Positions 43,674 through 52,751 of a DNA stretch of 54,800 nt are shown piece after piece (position 1 is the first letter of the stretch; each line of letters begins with the position of its first letter). Location of the stretch: assembly GCA_011620275.1 (NCBI GenBank), contig WOZK01000011.1, positions 1 to 54,800 on the forward strand, given 5' to 3'. The notes under the pieces are model-generated. The model was not told the origin of the DNA, did not search any database, and saw nothing but the letters and a program-made list of their open reading frames with translations. Position numbers and translations under genes: made by a program. The stretch comes from Candidatus Omnitrophota bacterium (lineage in GTDB: Bacteria; Omnitrophota; Gorgyraeia; Gygaellales; Profunditerraquicolaceae).

Positions 43674-43724
43674 TTGACAAAACCAAGCGTGAATGGTATA
43701 TTCATATTTATGAATATCTATTCA
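43674..43724 (+). promoter_or_regulatory. Promoter and palindromic operator of the TetR-RND operon
   Basis: TTGACA (43674-43679), a 17-base spacer and TATATT (43697-43702) form a near-consensus promoter. Over the -10 box lies a palindrome: ATATTCAT (43698-43705), four bases, ATGAATAT (43710-43717). It extends outward to TGAAT (43690-43694) and ATTCA (43720-43724). The layout is that of a TetR-type operator that blocks RNA polymerase, so autorepression of the operon is likely. Confidence 0.8.
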
Positions 43725-43824
43725 AAGAATGACACTATGTTCAAGATAGGATTTGTTTATAAGTTCCTTGATTATATCCTCTGAGGACATCATGCTAAAA
43801 ATGTATTTAAACGAGAGATAAATA

Positions 43825-44445
43825 ATGTCTGTCATAGAAAGAAAAAAAAGGGATTGGTTATTGCGTCAAGGGGATATCCTCAAGGCGGCTGAACGTGTTT
43901 TTGCCACAAAAGGGTATCACAAGGCAACAATTCAAGATGTTGCCAAGGAAGCCCAGTATGCCGTGGGGACAATCTATCTATACTTTAACCACAAGGAAGC
44001 GTTGTATTTGGACCTGATAGAAAGAAAAATAGCAGATTTAATATATGAAGTAAAAAGAGAAGTAAATAAGACAGGGGATGCAAAAGAAAAAATCAGGGTT
44101 TTAGTCCATCAGCAATTAACCTATTTTGAAGAGAATCATGATTTCTTCAGGATTTATTTTTCAGAAAGAGGGGGGGTGCGTTGGGCGATAAAGGATAAGG
44201 TCTCGAAGAGCGTGCGGGATAAATTTGTGAAATACCTTGATTACATTACTGAATTGCTCAAAGATGCCCAAGAGAAGCTTTTGATCAGGAAGGACTTAGA
44301 GGCAAAAAGATTGGCTTATGTGTTAACTTCGATGTTAAGCGCGACTATCATTCCCTGGCTTAAAGGAATGTGCCACAAAGAAAAGATAACTGATATGACA
44401 GATTTTATCCTTGATATTTTCTTAAAAGGGGTAGAGCAAAAATGA
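43825..44445 (+). CDS. TetR/AcrR family repressor of the efflux operon
   Basis: A 206-residue regulator. The N-terminal helix-turn-helix reads ATIQDVAKEAQYAVGTIYLYFNHKEALYLD (about residues 32-61), the standard TetR form. The C-terminal ligand domain is variable, as usual. It is the first gene downstream of the palindromic promoter and overlaps the TolC-like gene by four bases, so it is cotranscribed with the pump it probably represses. The leader is about 115 bases; the ribosome site is weak (GAGAGATAAATA). Confidence 0.9.
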   Translation: MSVIERKKRDWLLRQGDILKAAERVFATKGYHKATIQDVAKEAQYAVGTIYLYFNHKEALYLDLIERKIADLIYEVKREVNKTGDAKEKIRVLVHQQLTYFEENHDFFRIYFSERGGVRWAIKDKVSKSVRDKFVKYLDYITELLKDAQEKLLIRKDLEAKRLAYVLTSMLSATIIPWLKGMCHKEKITDMTDFILDIFLKGVEQK

Positions 44446-45992
44446 GGAAGCTTTTATACGTCTTACTTATAATTATTCTTATTTTTGAACCTCCACTTCC
44501 GGTATTTGCCTTAGATAAAAAAGCCACTGATGAGGAAAGGGCAAGAGAAGTAGAAAAAGCTATTTTTATGGCCGCCGGAGCGCAGGATAGAGTTTTGAAA
44601 ATAGGCTTGGTTGACTGCATTGCCTACGCCTTAAAGAATAACTCTGAAATTCTGATCAAGCGCATCGAACCAAAATTAAAAGAAAACGATGTGAAGATTG
44701 CTAAAGCCGATTTTGAGCCAACGTTTAGCGCCGATTATACATTGCAAGCTGATACCGAACAGTCCGTCAGCACGCTATATCCGGGAACTTCTAAAAGCAG
44801 AGATGTGGATTTTAACGCCGGGGTATCCGGTAAACTAATCACAGGAACAGAATATAGCATTGATTTTCTTAATGAAAGATATAAGAGTAGTATAGCTACG
44901 CAGAGCCCGAATCCTTATTATGCGACCGAGCCCAAGATTACAATAACCCAGCCGCTTTTTAAGGATTTTGGCATCTTGGTAAATAAAGCGGATATCATAG
45001 TTGCCCAGAATAATAGATTACAATCCGACGCGTCTTTTAAAGATACGGTTATGGATACTATCAGTAAGGCAAAAACAGCTTATTATAATTATATTTTTTA
45101 TCTGGAAAATTACGCCATTGCTAACCTTTCTTGGAAACGCGCCCAGCATTTACTGGAGATAAATAAAGCCCGCTACGAGAAGGGGTTTTTAAGTTCCGTA
45201 GATTTATTGGAGACAGAAGCCGCCACGGCGCAGAGAGAGAAGGCAGTACTTACCGCCGAAGCTCAGGTTAAGAAAGCCGAGGATGACCTTAAACTCATTA
45301 CCAATTTAGTGGATGACCCTGAAGCCTGGAATGCCAAGATTGAATTGATAGACAAACCGGAATTTAAGGTTGAAGAGGTGGATTTATTACAAAGCTTGAA
45401 AAGCGCCTTTGAATACAGGCCGGATTACTACTCCGCTAAAATAGACTTGAAAAACCGGGATATCAAAATCGCGACTGCCAAGAACGCTTTGTTTCCTACT
45501 GTTGATCTGATAGGCAGTTTCGGCTTAAACGGATTAGGAAGAGACTATCAGGATGCCATCAATAAAGTTAACTCCGACTATACTGACTGGAGCGTAGGAG
45601 TTAAATTCAGCCTTCCCTGGGGCGGTGGAGAGCGGGCAAAATATGACCAGAAGAAATTAGAAAAAGCCCAGGCCTTGCTCTCATTCGGAAGATTAGAGCA
45701 GAATATTATTCTGGAAATAAGGGATAAGGTCAGATTAGTTAAAACACAGAAACAGCAGGTTGATGTAGCTAATCTTTCCAAGGAGAAAGAAAACCAGAAT
45801 TACGAAGCGCAGAAAGAGCGTTACGCCGCAGGGCAAGTCTCTACTCATGATATGCTGGATTATCAGGATAAATTAGCGCAGGCTGAGCTTGATTACGTTA
45901 AGGCGCTGATAGATTACAATGTCGCGCTCATTGATTTAGATAAGTCCCGGGGCTTAACCTTAGTTAAAAATGATATAAAGCTGGAGGATTAA
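44442..45992 (+). CDS. TolC-like outer membrane efflux protein
   Basis: A 516-residue outer-membrane factor. It has a signal peptide (residues 1-23, ending PVFA) and two repeats of the OEP helical barrel region, with many Ala/Gln-rich helices (LWAQARAEL-type YEKGFLSSVDLLETEAATAQREKA and YAAGQVSTHDMLDYQDKLAQAELDY). It should form the trimeric exit duct of the RND pump encoded downstream. No lipobox is seen. Confidence 0.88.
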   Translation: MRKLLYVLLIIILIFEPPLPVFALDKKATDEERAREVEKAIFMAAGAQDRVLKIGLVDCIAYALKNNSEILIKRIEPKLKENDVKIAKADFEPTFSADYTLQADTEQSVSTLYPGTSKSRDVDFNAGVSGKLITGTEYSIDFLNERYKSSIATQSPNPYYATEPKITITQPLFKDFGILVNKADIIVAQNNRLQSDASFKDTVMDTISKAKTAYYNYIFYLENYAIANLSWKRAQHLLEINKARYEKGFLSSVDLLETEAATAQREKAVLTAEAQVKKAEDDLKLITNLVDDPEAWNAKIELIDKPEFKVEEVDLLQSLKSAFEYRPDYYSAKIDLKNRDIKIATAKNALFPTVDLIGSFGLNGLGRDYQDAINKVNSDYTDWSVGVKFSLPWGGGERAKYDQKKLEKAQALLSFGRLEQNIILEIRDKVRLVKTQKQQVDVANLSKEKENQNYEAQKERYAAGQVSTHDMLDYQDKLAQAELDYVKALIDYNVALIDLDKSRGLTLVKNDIKLED

Positions 45993-45996
45993 ATAA

Positions 45997-46926
45997 ATGA
46001 CAATTAAATTTAAACGACTTTTACCTTTTTGTATGATTTCAACGCTGACTCTTTCTTTATTCATCGCCGGTTGCGGCACGGGGACGAAAGAAAAAGAAAA
46101 GCAAGAAGCTACCCCTGTGCGGGTGATGAAGGTGGAATCCCAGACCATACAAAATACCCTGGACTATGTCGGTGATATCAAAGCCCAGGATGAGGCATTG
46201 GTTTATCCCAAGGTAAGCGGCAAAATTATTGAGAAACTCAAAGAAGAAGGCGATGCGGTAAAAAAAGGGGACGTGATTGCCTATATTGACCGGGATGAGG
46301 TTGGATTTAAGTTTGAAAAAGCCCCTGTGGAAAGCCCCTTAACCGGCTTTATCGGCAGGATCAATGTAGATATCGGGACTCAGGTTACGCCCCAGAGCCC
46401 TATAGGTTTGGTGGTGAATATGGACAGTGTCCATATAGATTTGAATATTCCGGAAAATTATTTGCCTAAAATTTTAGTTGGGCAAACTGCGCAGGTTAGC
46501 GTGCAGGCATACCCAGATAAAAAATTTACCGGAACGGTTTCCAGAATAAGCCCGGTTTTGGACTTAGAAACCCGCACTGCGCCCATAGAAATAGTTATCC
46601 CCAACCCGGAGCATCTATTAAACTCTGGTATGTTTGCTCAAGTAGAATTAATAATTGCCGAACGCAAAAACGTGCCGGTAATCGTTAAAGAAGCAGTTAT
46701 GGGCAAGGAGCCCGGAGTTTATATTTATGCCGTTAATGGGAATACTGCGCATCAGAAAAATATCAAGCTGGGAATACGCCAGGGCGCTTATTATGAAGTA
46801 TTGGAAGGCGTAAAAGAAGGAGATCTGGTGGTGGTGATGGGGCAGCAGCAATTGTATGAAGGCGCTCCCGTTAACATCGAGCCGGAGAAAAACGCCGGTA
46901 AGATAGAATCCGAAGGAGGTAAATAG
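45997..46926 (+). CDS. RND efflux periplasmic adaptor, lipoprotein, without helical hairpin
   Basis: A 309-residue membrane-fusion protein. The signal peptide ends in the lipobox LFIAGC. The first half of the lipoyl domain (YPKVSGKIIEKLKEEGDAVKKGDVIAYID) is followed after only about 12 residues by the second half (VESPLTGFIGRINVD). The long alpha-helical hairpin normally inserted there is missing. Beta-barrel and membrane-proximal domains follow. Adaptors without this hairpin are known (BesA of Borrelia), where the outer-membrane duct is thought to contact the pump differently. Confidence 0.88.
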   Translation: MTIKFKRLLPFCMISTLTLSLFIAGCGTGTKEKEKQEATPVRVMKVESQTIQNTLDYVGDIKAQDEALVYPKVSGKIIEKLKEEGDAVKKGDVIAYIDRDEVGFKFEKAPVESPLTGFIGRINVDIGTQVTPQSPIGLVVNMDSVHIDLNIPENYLPKILVGQTAQVSVQAYPDKKFTGTVSRISPVLDLETRTAPIEIVIPNPEHLLNSGMFAQVELIIAERKNVPVIVKEAVMGKEPGVYIYAVNGNTAHQKNIKLGIRQGAYYEVLEGVKEGDLVVVMGQQQLYEGAPVNIEPEKNAGKIESEGGK

Positions 46927-46928
46927 CG

Positions 46929-49900
46929 ATGAACCTTCCAGAATTCGGCGTAAAAAGACCGGTTACGAATATAATGATTTTTTCGGCAATAATTATCCTG
47001 GCATTATACAGTTTAAGCCGGTTAGGAATAGATATGATGCCGGAAATCGAACCGCCGGCAATCAGCGTGATTACCACTTATGAGGGCGCCAGCCCGGAAG
47101 ACGTGGAAATAAAAATAAGCGAACCCTTAGAAAACCAATTAGCCACTACTCCGGGGATAGAGAAGATTACCTCTCGTTCCTTAGAAGGCCTTTCTGTAAT
47201 TACCTTAAAGTTTATCTGGGGCACCAATCTTGATGAGGCTTCCAATGATATCCGCGACCGCATAGAGATCTCTAAACGTTACTTGCCCGACATTCCCGAC
47301 GAGATAGAGAATCCTTTTATTTTTAAGTTTAATACCTCGATGATGCCCATAATTTTTGTAGGAATAACCGCCGAACAGAGTTATCCCGAGCTTTTTGATA
47401 TGATTGATAACAGAGTAGGAGATCCCCTAAGGCAGATCCCCGGAGTAGGCACAGTCCAGCTGCATGGCGGATTGGAACGCCAGATTAATATCTGGATAGA
47501 CAGGCACAGGCTTGAAGGATACGGTTTTTCCATCCTTGATATTAAAAATGTTTTAGCCAAGGAGAATGTTACTCAGCCGGCCGGAAGTATAAAATCAGGT
47601 TTTACGGATTATCTTTTACGCGTTCCCGGAGAATTTGCCGCGCCTGATGAAATAAACTCGGTTATCTTAGGGAAACGCAACGGTAACCTTGTTTATTTAA
47701 AGGATGTTGCCCGGGTAGAAGATAGTTTTAAAGAAGTAACCAATATTGTGCGCATTAACCGCAAGCAAGGCGTTTTGATGATGATCCAGAAACAAACCGG
47801 CACCAATACCGTGGAAGTGGCAGGACGCGTGAAGAAGAAGTTAGATGAGTTACAGAAAATCCTTCCTCAAGATGTAAAAATGCATTTAGTCATGGATACA
47901 TCCCGCGACATTATAAATTCCCTCAATACGCTTAAATCCACAGTCTGGGTAGGAGGGGTTCTGGTTATTCTGGTGGTTTGGTTTTTCTTGAGACAATTTT
48001 TACCCAGCCTGATCATCGCCCTGACAATTCCCTTTTCACTCCTTATTGCCTTTATTTATCTTTTCTTAAGCGGCAAGACCATAAATACAATTAGCCTTTC
48101 CTCTTTGACTATAGCTATTGGCATGGTGGTAGATAATGCCATTGTGGTAGTGGACAATGTATATCGGCATCTTGACAAAGGGGAGCGCTCGCAGGAGGCA
48201 GCTATTTTTGGAACCTCTGAAATGTTTCTCTCGATTGCCGCATCTACCCTTACTACGGTTGTGGTATTTTTGCCCATGCTTTTTATTAGCGGAGTGGTAG
48301 GTATAATGTTTGGTGAATTAGCCATAATCGTAACCGTTACCCTTTTAGGCTCGCTTTTTACCGCCGCGACATTCAGCCCAATGCTTTGTGCCAGGTGGAT
48401 GAGAGTTAATAATGGCCAGGCCAAAAGCAAAAATAAGTGGTTTAGCAAATTTTATCAGATTTCCGAACATTGGTTTAAATCCTGGGAAGAATTCTATGGT
48501 AAAGCGTTAGCCTGGTGCCTGGGGCATAAAAGAATAGTTATCTTTGGTTTTCTGGGAGCGTTTGTTTTCAGCTTATTCTTAATCCGATTTGTCGGGAATG
48601 AATTTATACCTGAACAGGACTCCGGCGATTTACGCACCACCATAAATCTTCCCATAGGCACGCGCGTGGAAGAAACCGATAAAATTGCTTCTCAAGTAGA
48701 AAATATTTTCAAAGAAGAAGTTCCCGAAGAGAAATTTGTTTATGTAAGAAGCGGACAGAGTGGAGGCATGGGGGCGGTAATGGGAGGGGAATCCGGAAGC
48801 CATATTACTTCCGGGGGCGCCAAGCTTGTGCCAAAGACCGAAAGAAAACGTTCGATTAAAGAAATCGGCCAAGTCATCAGAAGAAGAATTAAACAGATCC
48901 CCGGTGTATTAAAAACAGATATTTCTACGGGTAATCCCATGGGCAGAATAGTTAGCGGTACAGGAGGCAAACAGGTACAGGTAGAGATTATCGGGCATTC
49001 TCTTGAGGATACCGATGCTTTAGCCAATAAAATAAAGGAGATTGTGGAGAAAACCGAGGGCGCGATAGACGCGAGTATTTCCCGTGAATTAAACCGGCCG
49101 GAATTAAGAATAGAAGTAAATAGGGTAAAGGCATCCGCTCTCGGGCTTGATATGCGCACGATTGCCGATAGCATCAAGGCCTTTGTGGAGGGCGAAACTG
49201 CCACTAAATACCGCGAGAAAGGAGAAACCTACGATATATACGTGCGCCTGGAAGAACGCTTCCGCGCCAAACCGGAGGACGTGGAAAACCTTTCTTTAGT
49301 TTCTCCTTTTACCGGCAAACAGATTAAATTAAGCACCGTTGCCAAGGTGTATGAAATAACCGGCCCTCTGGAAATTGAGCGCAAAAACCGCGAAAGAGTG
49401 GTCAGGGTAGAATGTAACACTTACAAACGGTCAATGGGAAAGGTTATCGAGGATATCCAGAAAGAAATCCAAAAAATAACTATCCCTTCCGATATAATCA
49501 TAAGTTTCGGCGGCGAGGCAGAGGAGCAAGGCAAGGCATTTAAGGATTTGACATTTCTTCTTATGCTCGGTATTTGCCTTGTCTATATGGTTATGGCTGC
49601 CCAGTTTGAATCATTGCTTGATCCTTTGATCGTCATGTTTGCCGTACCTTTCACCTTTACCGGAGTAATCCTGGGATTTATATTAACCGGCACAACCTTA
49701 AGCATAATAACTTTCTTAGGGTTAGTTATGCTTATGGGAATTGTGGTTAATAACGCTATAGTTTTGGTAAGCTATATAAATATCCTTCGTGCCCGCGGGT
49801 TGTCGATGTTGGAAGCAGTGACAATCGGAGGCAAAGAGAGATTGAGGCCTGTGCTTATGACGACAATCACCACTATCGCGGGATTATTGCCTTTGGCTCT

Positions 49901-50054
49901 TTCAACAGGCGAAGGTTCGGAGGTATGGCAGCCATTAGGAATTACCATGCTTGGAGGCCTCAGTTTGTCAACTTTGATTACTATGCTTTTTGTGCCTACT
50001 CTTTACGCGGTATTTGAGGCAACGATCAAAAAGAACGGAGGCAAGAAGAAATGA
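46929..50054 (+). CDS. RND multidrug efflux permease (HAE1/AcrB family)
   Basis: A 1041-residue inner-membrane proton-driven pump. Two halves, each with about six membrane helices and a large periplasmic loop. Family markers are YEGASPEDVEIKISEPLE, LDEASNDIRDRI, and the proton-relay aspartates in GMVVDNAIVVVDNVYRH on TM4. Later conserved segments are FVPTLYAVFE and GIVVNNAIVLVSYI. Full length. The substrate cannot be stated; a drug, fatty acid or lipid is possible. Confidence 0.95.
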   Translation: MNLPEFGVKRPVTNIMIFSAIIILALYSLSRLGIDMMPEIEPPAISVITTYEGASPEDVEIKISEPLENQLATTPGIEKITSRSLEGLSVITLKFIWGTNLDEASNDIRDRIEISKRYLPDIPDEIENPFIFKFNTSMMPIIFVGITAEQSYPELFDMIDNRVGDPLRQIPGVGTVQLHGGLERQINIWIDRHRLEGYGFSILDIKNVLAKENVTQPAGSIKSGFTDYLLRVPGEFAAPDEINSVILGKRNGNLVYLKDVARVEDSFKEVTNIVRINRKQGVLMMIQKQTGTNTVEVAGRVKKKLDELQKILPQDVKMHLVMDTSRDIINSLNTLKSTVWVGGVLVILVVWFFLRQFLPSLIIALTIPFSLLIAFIYLFLSGKTINTISLSSLTIAIGMVVDNAIVVVDNVYRHLDKGERSQEAAIFGTSEMFLSIAASTLTTVVVFLPMLFISGVVGIMFGELAIIVTVTLLGSLFTAATFSPMLCARWMRVNNGQAKSKNKWFSKFYQISEHWFKSWEEFYGKALAWCLGHKRIVIFGFLGAFVFSLFLIRFVGNEFIPEQDSGDLRTTINLPIGTRVEETDKIASQVENIFKEEVPEEKFVYVRSGQSGGMGAVMGGESGSHITSGGAKLVPKTERKRSIKEIGQVIRRRIKQIPGVLKTDISTGNPMGRIVSGTGGKQVQVEIIGHSLEDTDALANKIKEIVEKTEGAIDASISRELNRPELRIEVNRVKASALGLDMRTIADSIKAFVEGETATKYREKGETYDIYVRLEERFRAKPEDVENLSLVSPFTGKQIKLSTVAKVYEITGPLEIERKNRERVVRVECNTYKRSMGKVIEDIQKEIQKITIPSDIIISFGGEAEEQGKAFKDLTFLLMLGICLVYMVMAAQFESLLDPLIVMFAVPFTFTGVILGFILTGTTLSIITFLGLVMLMGIVVNNAIVLVSYINILRARGLSMLEAVTIGGKERLRPVLMTTITTIAGLLPLALSTGEGSEVWQPLGITMLGGLSLSTLITMLFVPTLYAVFEATIKKNGGKKK

Positions 50055-50341
50055 TGATGGTAATGATTGCTTATAATGAAGCGATTGATGATGAAGTAAT
50101 GGAAGTTTTAGAGGGTTGTGCTCTTAAAAATTACACCAAAATAAAAGGAGCTTTCGGCAGGGGTGCAACCAGCGGCACGCATTTGGGTGACGACATCTGG
50201 CCCGGCAGGAACAATATTTTATATGCCGCCTGTCAGGATAATGAAGCGAAACAGCTTGTTTCCTGTGTTAAAGAAATGCGCAAAAAATTAGGCAGGGAAG
50301 GCATTAAAGCGTTTGTCTGGAGTTTGCATGAAATAACATAA
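50051..50341 (+). CDS. PG0541-like transporter-associated PII-type protein
   Basis: A 96-residue protein of the small ferredoxin-fold/PII-like family named after PG0541, found at the end of RND operons. It shows YNEAIDDEVMEVLEGCALKNYTK, GAFGRGATSGTHLGDDIWPGRNNILYAACQD and a C-terminal helix. The ATG overlaps the pump stop as ATGA. A regulatory contact with the pump is inferred from the constant linkage. Confidence 0.82.
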   Translation: MMMVMIAYNEAIDDEVMEVLEGCALKNYTKIKGAFGRGATSGTHLGDDIWPGRNNILYAACQDNEAKQLVSCVKEMRKKLGREGIKAFVWSLHEIT

Positions 50342-50426
50342 GAGAAGAATGGCATTCGCTTTTTTGGTTTGGCATAGATATAGGCTATGATTATTTTATC
50401 GTTAAAGAGAAAATACGGATGGCTTA

Positions 50427-50897
50427 ATGGTTTTTAAACGCGAAAAGATAATTACAGTAAAAGAAGAAAATCCGCACGCCTTGATTATCGAAGGTTATAT
50501 CAAAGACGATTTTCATCATATCACCTGTGTATTGGTAGTGAATTATCCTTCTTTTGAAATCATGGATGCAAAGATAGGATTTCTTACCGCTCCGATGCAA
50601 ACCTGCCAGGAAGCCGCTAAAGCTATCAATAATCTAAAAGGATTAAAGATAAAGCCAGGTTTTTTGGTAAAAATAAGAAAGGCAGTTGGCGGCTCGCAGG
50701 GATGCATCCATCTTTCGGAATTACTTTATGATATGGGGCAGGCAGCCTTTCAGTCCAATAGAAAAATCAGACACAGGACAATTTCAGATAAAGAGATTAA
50801 TGAGAAATCCCGAGAATTTATGCGAGGCAAATGCATTGCTTTTAAAGAAGTTACAATGGAAGATCCAGTACGTCCATTAGCAGTTTATGATAAGTAG
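50427..50897 (+). CDS. DUF2889 domain protein
   Basis: A 156-residue protein matching the DUF2889 pattern: an N-terminal strand region, IIEGYIKDDFHHITCVLVV, a central KIGFLTAPMQTCQEAAKAIN, then GLKIKPGFLVKIRKAVGGSQGCIHLSELLYDMGQAAFQ with conserved Cys and His. The function of the family is unknown. It follows the PG0541-like gene by 85 bases and may belong to the efflux operon or stand alone. Confidence 0.75.
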   Translation: MVFKREKIITVKEENPHALIIEGYIKDDFHHITCVLVVNYPSFEIMDAKIGFLTAPMQTCQEAAKAINNLKGLKIKPGFLVKIRKAVGGSQGCIHLSELLYDMGQAAFQSNRKIRHRTISDKEINEKSREFMRGKCIAFKEVTMEDPVRPLAVYDK

Positions 50898-50983
50898 GCA
50901 AGGTAGATGAAGAACAAATTGTTGAGATTAATTTGCCTTTGGATGAATCGACAATAACGGATTTGGAAAAGAAAATTCGTTAA
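50894..50983 (+). other. Short open-frame remnant of unknown origin
   Basis: In one frame, bases 50894-50983 read VGKVDEEQIVEINLPLDEST and then ITDLEKKIR before TAA. The wording looks protein-like, but no start codon or ribosome site is present. It may be the tail of a lost gene. No family can be named. Confidence 0.2.
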
Positions 50984-51129
50984 ACGGAAGCATATATGGG
51001 CGATTTTAAAAAAGGAACCGGTTCTTTGTGATAAGGATAGCAAAGTTATCAAAGCCTATTCCTATGGGCAGCGAAGAGCAGCAAAGGTATGAAAGAGTTC
51101 CGGGGATATTATTTGAAGCGGATAAATGG

Positions 51130-51420
51130 ATGAGAAAATTTATACGGAAGGCCGAATTCTATGTGTATATGGTGCGATGCAATGATGGAAGCTTTTATAC
51201 AGGTAGTACAAATAACTTAGAAAAAAGAATTAAAGAGCACAACAGTAATTCCGGCCGCGCCGCCAAGTATTTACAAGGTAAGGGGCCGGTAAAATTAGTC
51301 TATGCTAAGGAATACGCGTATTATAAGAACGCCCTGCACGCAGAGATAGGTATTAAAAAATTAACCCGCAGACAAAAAGAAGAACTGATAAACATCTATG
51401 ACAAGTCCAAAGGAGAATAA
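51130..51420 (+). CDS. GIY-YIG nuclease-domain protein (UPF0213-like)
   Basis: A single GIY-YIG domain of about 96 residues. The GIY equivalent is YVYMVRC, the YIG equivalent is FYTGSTNN, then LEKRIKEHN with the catalytic Arg, and a later Glu in LHAEIGIKKL. Such small proteins (YhbQ/UPF0213-like) are possible endonucleases of unknown role. In-frame starts at 51028 (GTG) and 51064 (ATG) would add an N-terminal stretch not typical of the family; the choice is uncertain since no start has a strong ribosome site. Confidence 0.75.
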   Translation: MRKFIRKAEFYVYMVRCNDGSFYTGSTNNLEKRIKEHNSNSGRAAKYLQGKGPVKLVYAKEYAYYKNALHAEIGIKKLTRRQKEELINIYDKSKGE

Positions 51421-51500
51421 TACCGATAAGGTGGCCGGATTATAGTAATGCGATGAGGAGCTTGGCGGAAGCGGTCGTTGGGGAATAAAAAGGCTTGATC

Positions 51501-52286
51501 ATGAAAAGATTCATTTCGATTGTCGGATTTTTGTTTATGAGCTCAGTTTCTTTTGCTCAGGAGATCGATAAAGCTCTTTTGCAGGGCTATGATGTGGCTC
51601 TGGTGATCCATAATCGGACAACCGGTGAGACGGTCAACATCGATCCGTCGCGCAGTAGCCAGCGCCTTTCGCCCTGTTCGACATTCAAGATCTATAATAC
51701 CCTTATCGGCCTTGAGCTTGGGCTCATCAAGGGGGCTGACGAGCCGTGGTATAAGTGGGATGAGGTGAAGCGTGATATAGAGGGGTGGAATCAGGATTTA
51801 ACGCTTCGAGAGGCATTTCGGGTGTCGGCCGTTCCTGCATATCAGATATTAGCGCGGGAAATAGGCGAAGTCCGGATGAAGCAATATATTGAAAAGATCG
51901 GCTATGGCTCACAGGATATTTCATCAGAGATCGATATTTTTTGGCTTCCGCGTCCGGATACTACATCCATCAAGATCAGCGCAGATGAACAGGTCGCTCT
52001 TTTAAATAGTCTTTTGGACGGCAAACTTCCGTTTTCCGAAAAGAATATCTCGATACTGCGCGATGTTATGCAGGTAGAGAAGACCGATAAAGGAACGCTT
52101 TACGGCAAGACCGGCTCCGGCACGGGGCCGGATGGGAAATGGAACTTGGGCTGGTTTGTAGGTTTTCTTGAACATAACGGTACGACCTACGTTTTCGCAT
52201 GTAATATTACCGGAGGCGATAATCCATCGGGCAAGACTGCCCGGACGATCATGGAGAGCATCTTTAAATCTCAAAACCTGTTGTAA
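51501..52286 (+). CDS. Class D beta-lactamase (OXA-like)
   Basis: A 261-residue exported serine beta-lactamase. It has a signal peptide (1-19, ending SVSFA). The catalytic STFK is at 60-63 (Ser60, Lys63), SAV at 109-111, and YGS at 135-137, where most OXA enzymes have YGN. FWLPRP (Trp148) and KTG (203-205) follow. These are the full set of class D landmarks. It would hydrolyse beta-lactams in the periplasm, but the spectrum cannot be predicted. Its composition is between that of the left and right parts. ATG 51501 is used; TTG 51495 is an alternative. No mobile-element gene is adjacent. Confidence 0.9.
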   Translation: MKRFISIVGFLFMSSVSFAQEIDKALLQGYDVALVIHNRTTGETVNIDPSRSSQRLSPCSTFKIYNTLIGLELGLIKGADEPWYKWDEVKRDIEGWNQDLTLREAFRVSAVPAYQILAREIGEVRMKQYIEKIGYGSQDISSEIDIFWLPRPDTTSIKISADEQVALLNSLLDGKLPFSEKNISILRDVMQVEKTDKGTLYGKTGSGTGPDGKWNLGWFVGFLEHNGTTYVFACNITGGDNPSGKTARTIMESIFKSQNLL

Positions 52287-52751
52287 TAACAACTCGTCCC
52301 TATGGTCGTCTTGAAAAGCGAGATCATGGGGATTTTTTATGTTTGGATGCAGTTCTGGGTCCTTGGAAGGGGGCTTGGGTGAGGGTCGGGCGAGGCGCAA
52401 GGAGCCAGTGATGCTTCGACGCAGGCCACGGCTTATCGCCGTGTCTTTTGCTCAGCACTTCGTAGTGGTCAAAAAAACTAAGTCCTGAGCGAACGAGCGA
52501 TCGGGTATCTTAAATGGCAATGCGCGAGTGAGTCGAAGGATCGATGTCCATCACTTTTGGGGTCTGGGCATAAGTGGTCAACCCGGCCAAAACAAGCGTC
52601 CAGCTTCGGAAAACAGGCGGTTTTAGGGGTATCCTGTGGGCGTTCGGGAGGGTCAAAAAAGGCCATTTTGATGGACATGGATGGACACGTAAATGTCCGC
52701 TAAAAAGTGGACATTTTGGGGTGTGAAATGGCACCGTAGCTTAAAAACAGC
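52287..52751. other. Noncoding, mobile-element-like stretch with inverted repeats
   Basis: No gene is supported in these 460 bases. There is an inverted repeat ATGTCCATCA (52544-52553) and TGATGGACAT (52669-52678). A stem AAATGTCC/GGACATTT (about 52691-52716) follows it closely, and a weak CCCTATG/CATGGGG hairpin with T6 lies after the beta-lactamase gene (52300-52338). The GC-rich, repeat-laden text differs from both neighbours and looks like an insertion-sequence or MITE remnant. Two overlapping minus-strand open frames of 66 and 74 codons have no recognisable product. Confidence 0.4.

Noticed and set aside
52287-52751. Integron attC sites near the beta-lactamase gene
   Set aside because: No GTTAGGC/GCCTAAC core pairs or integrase are visible.
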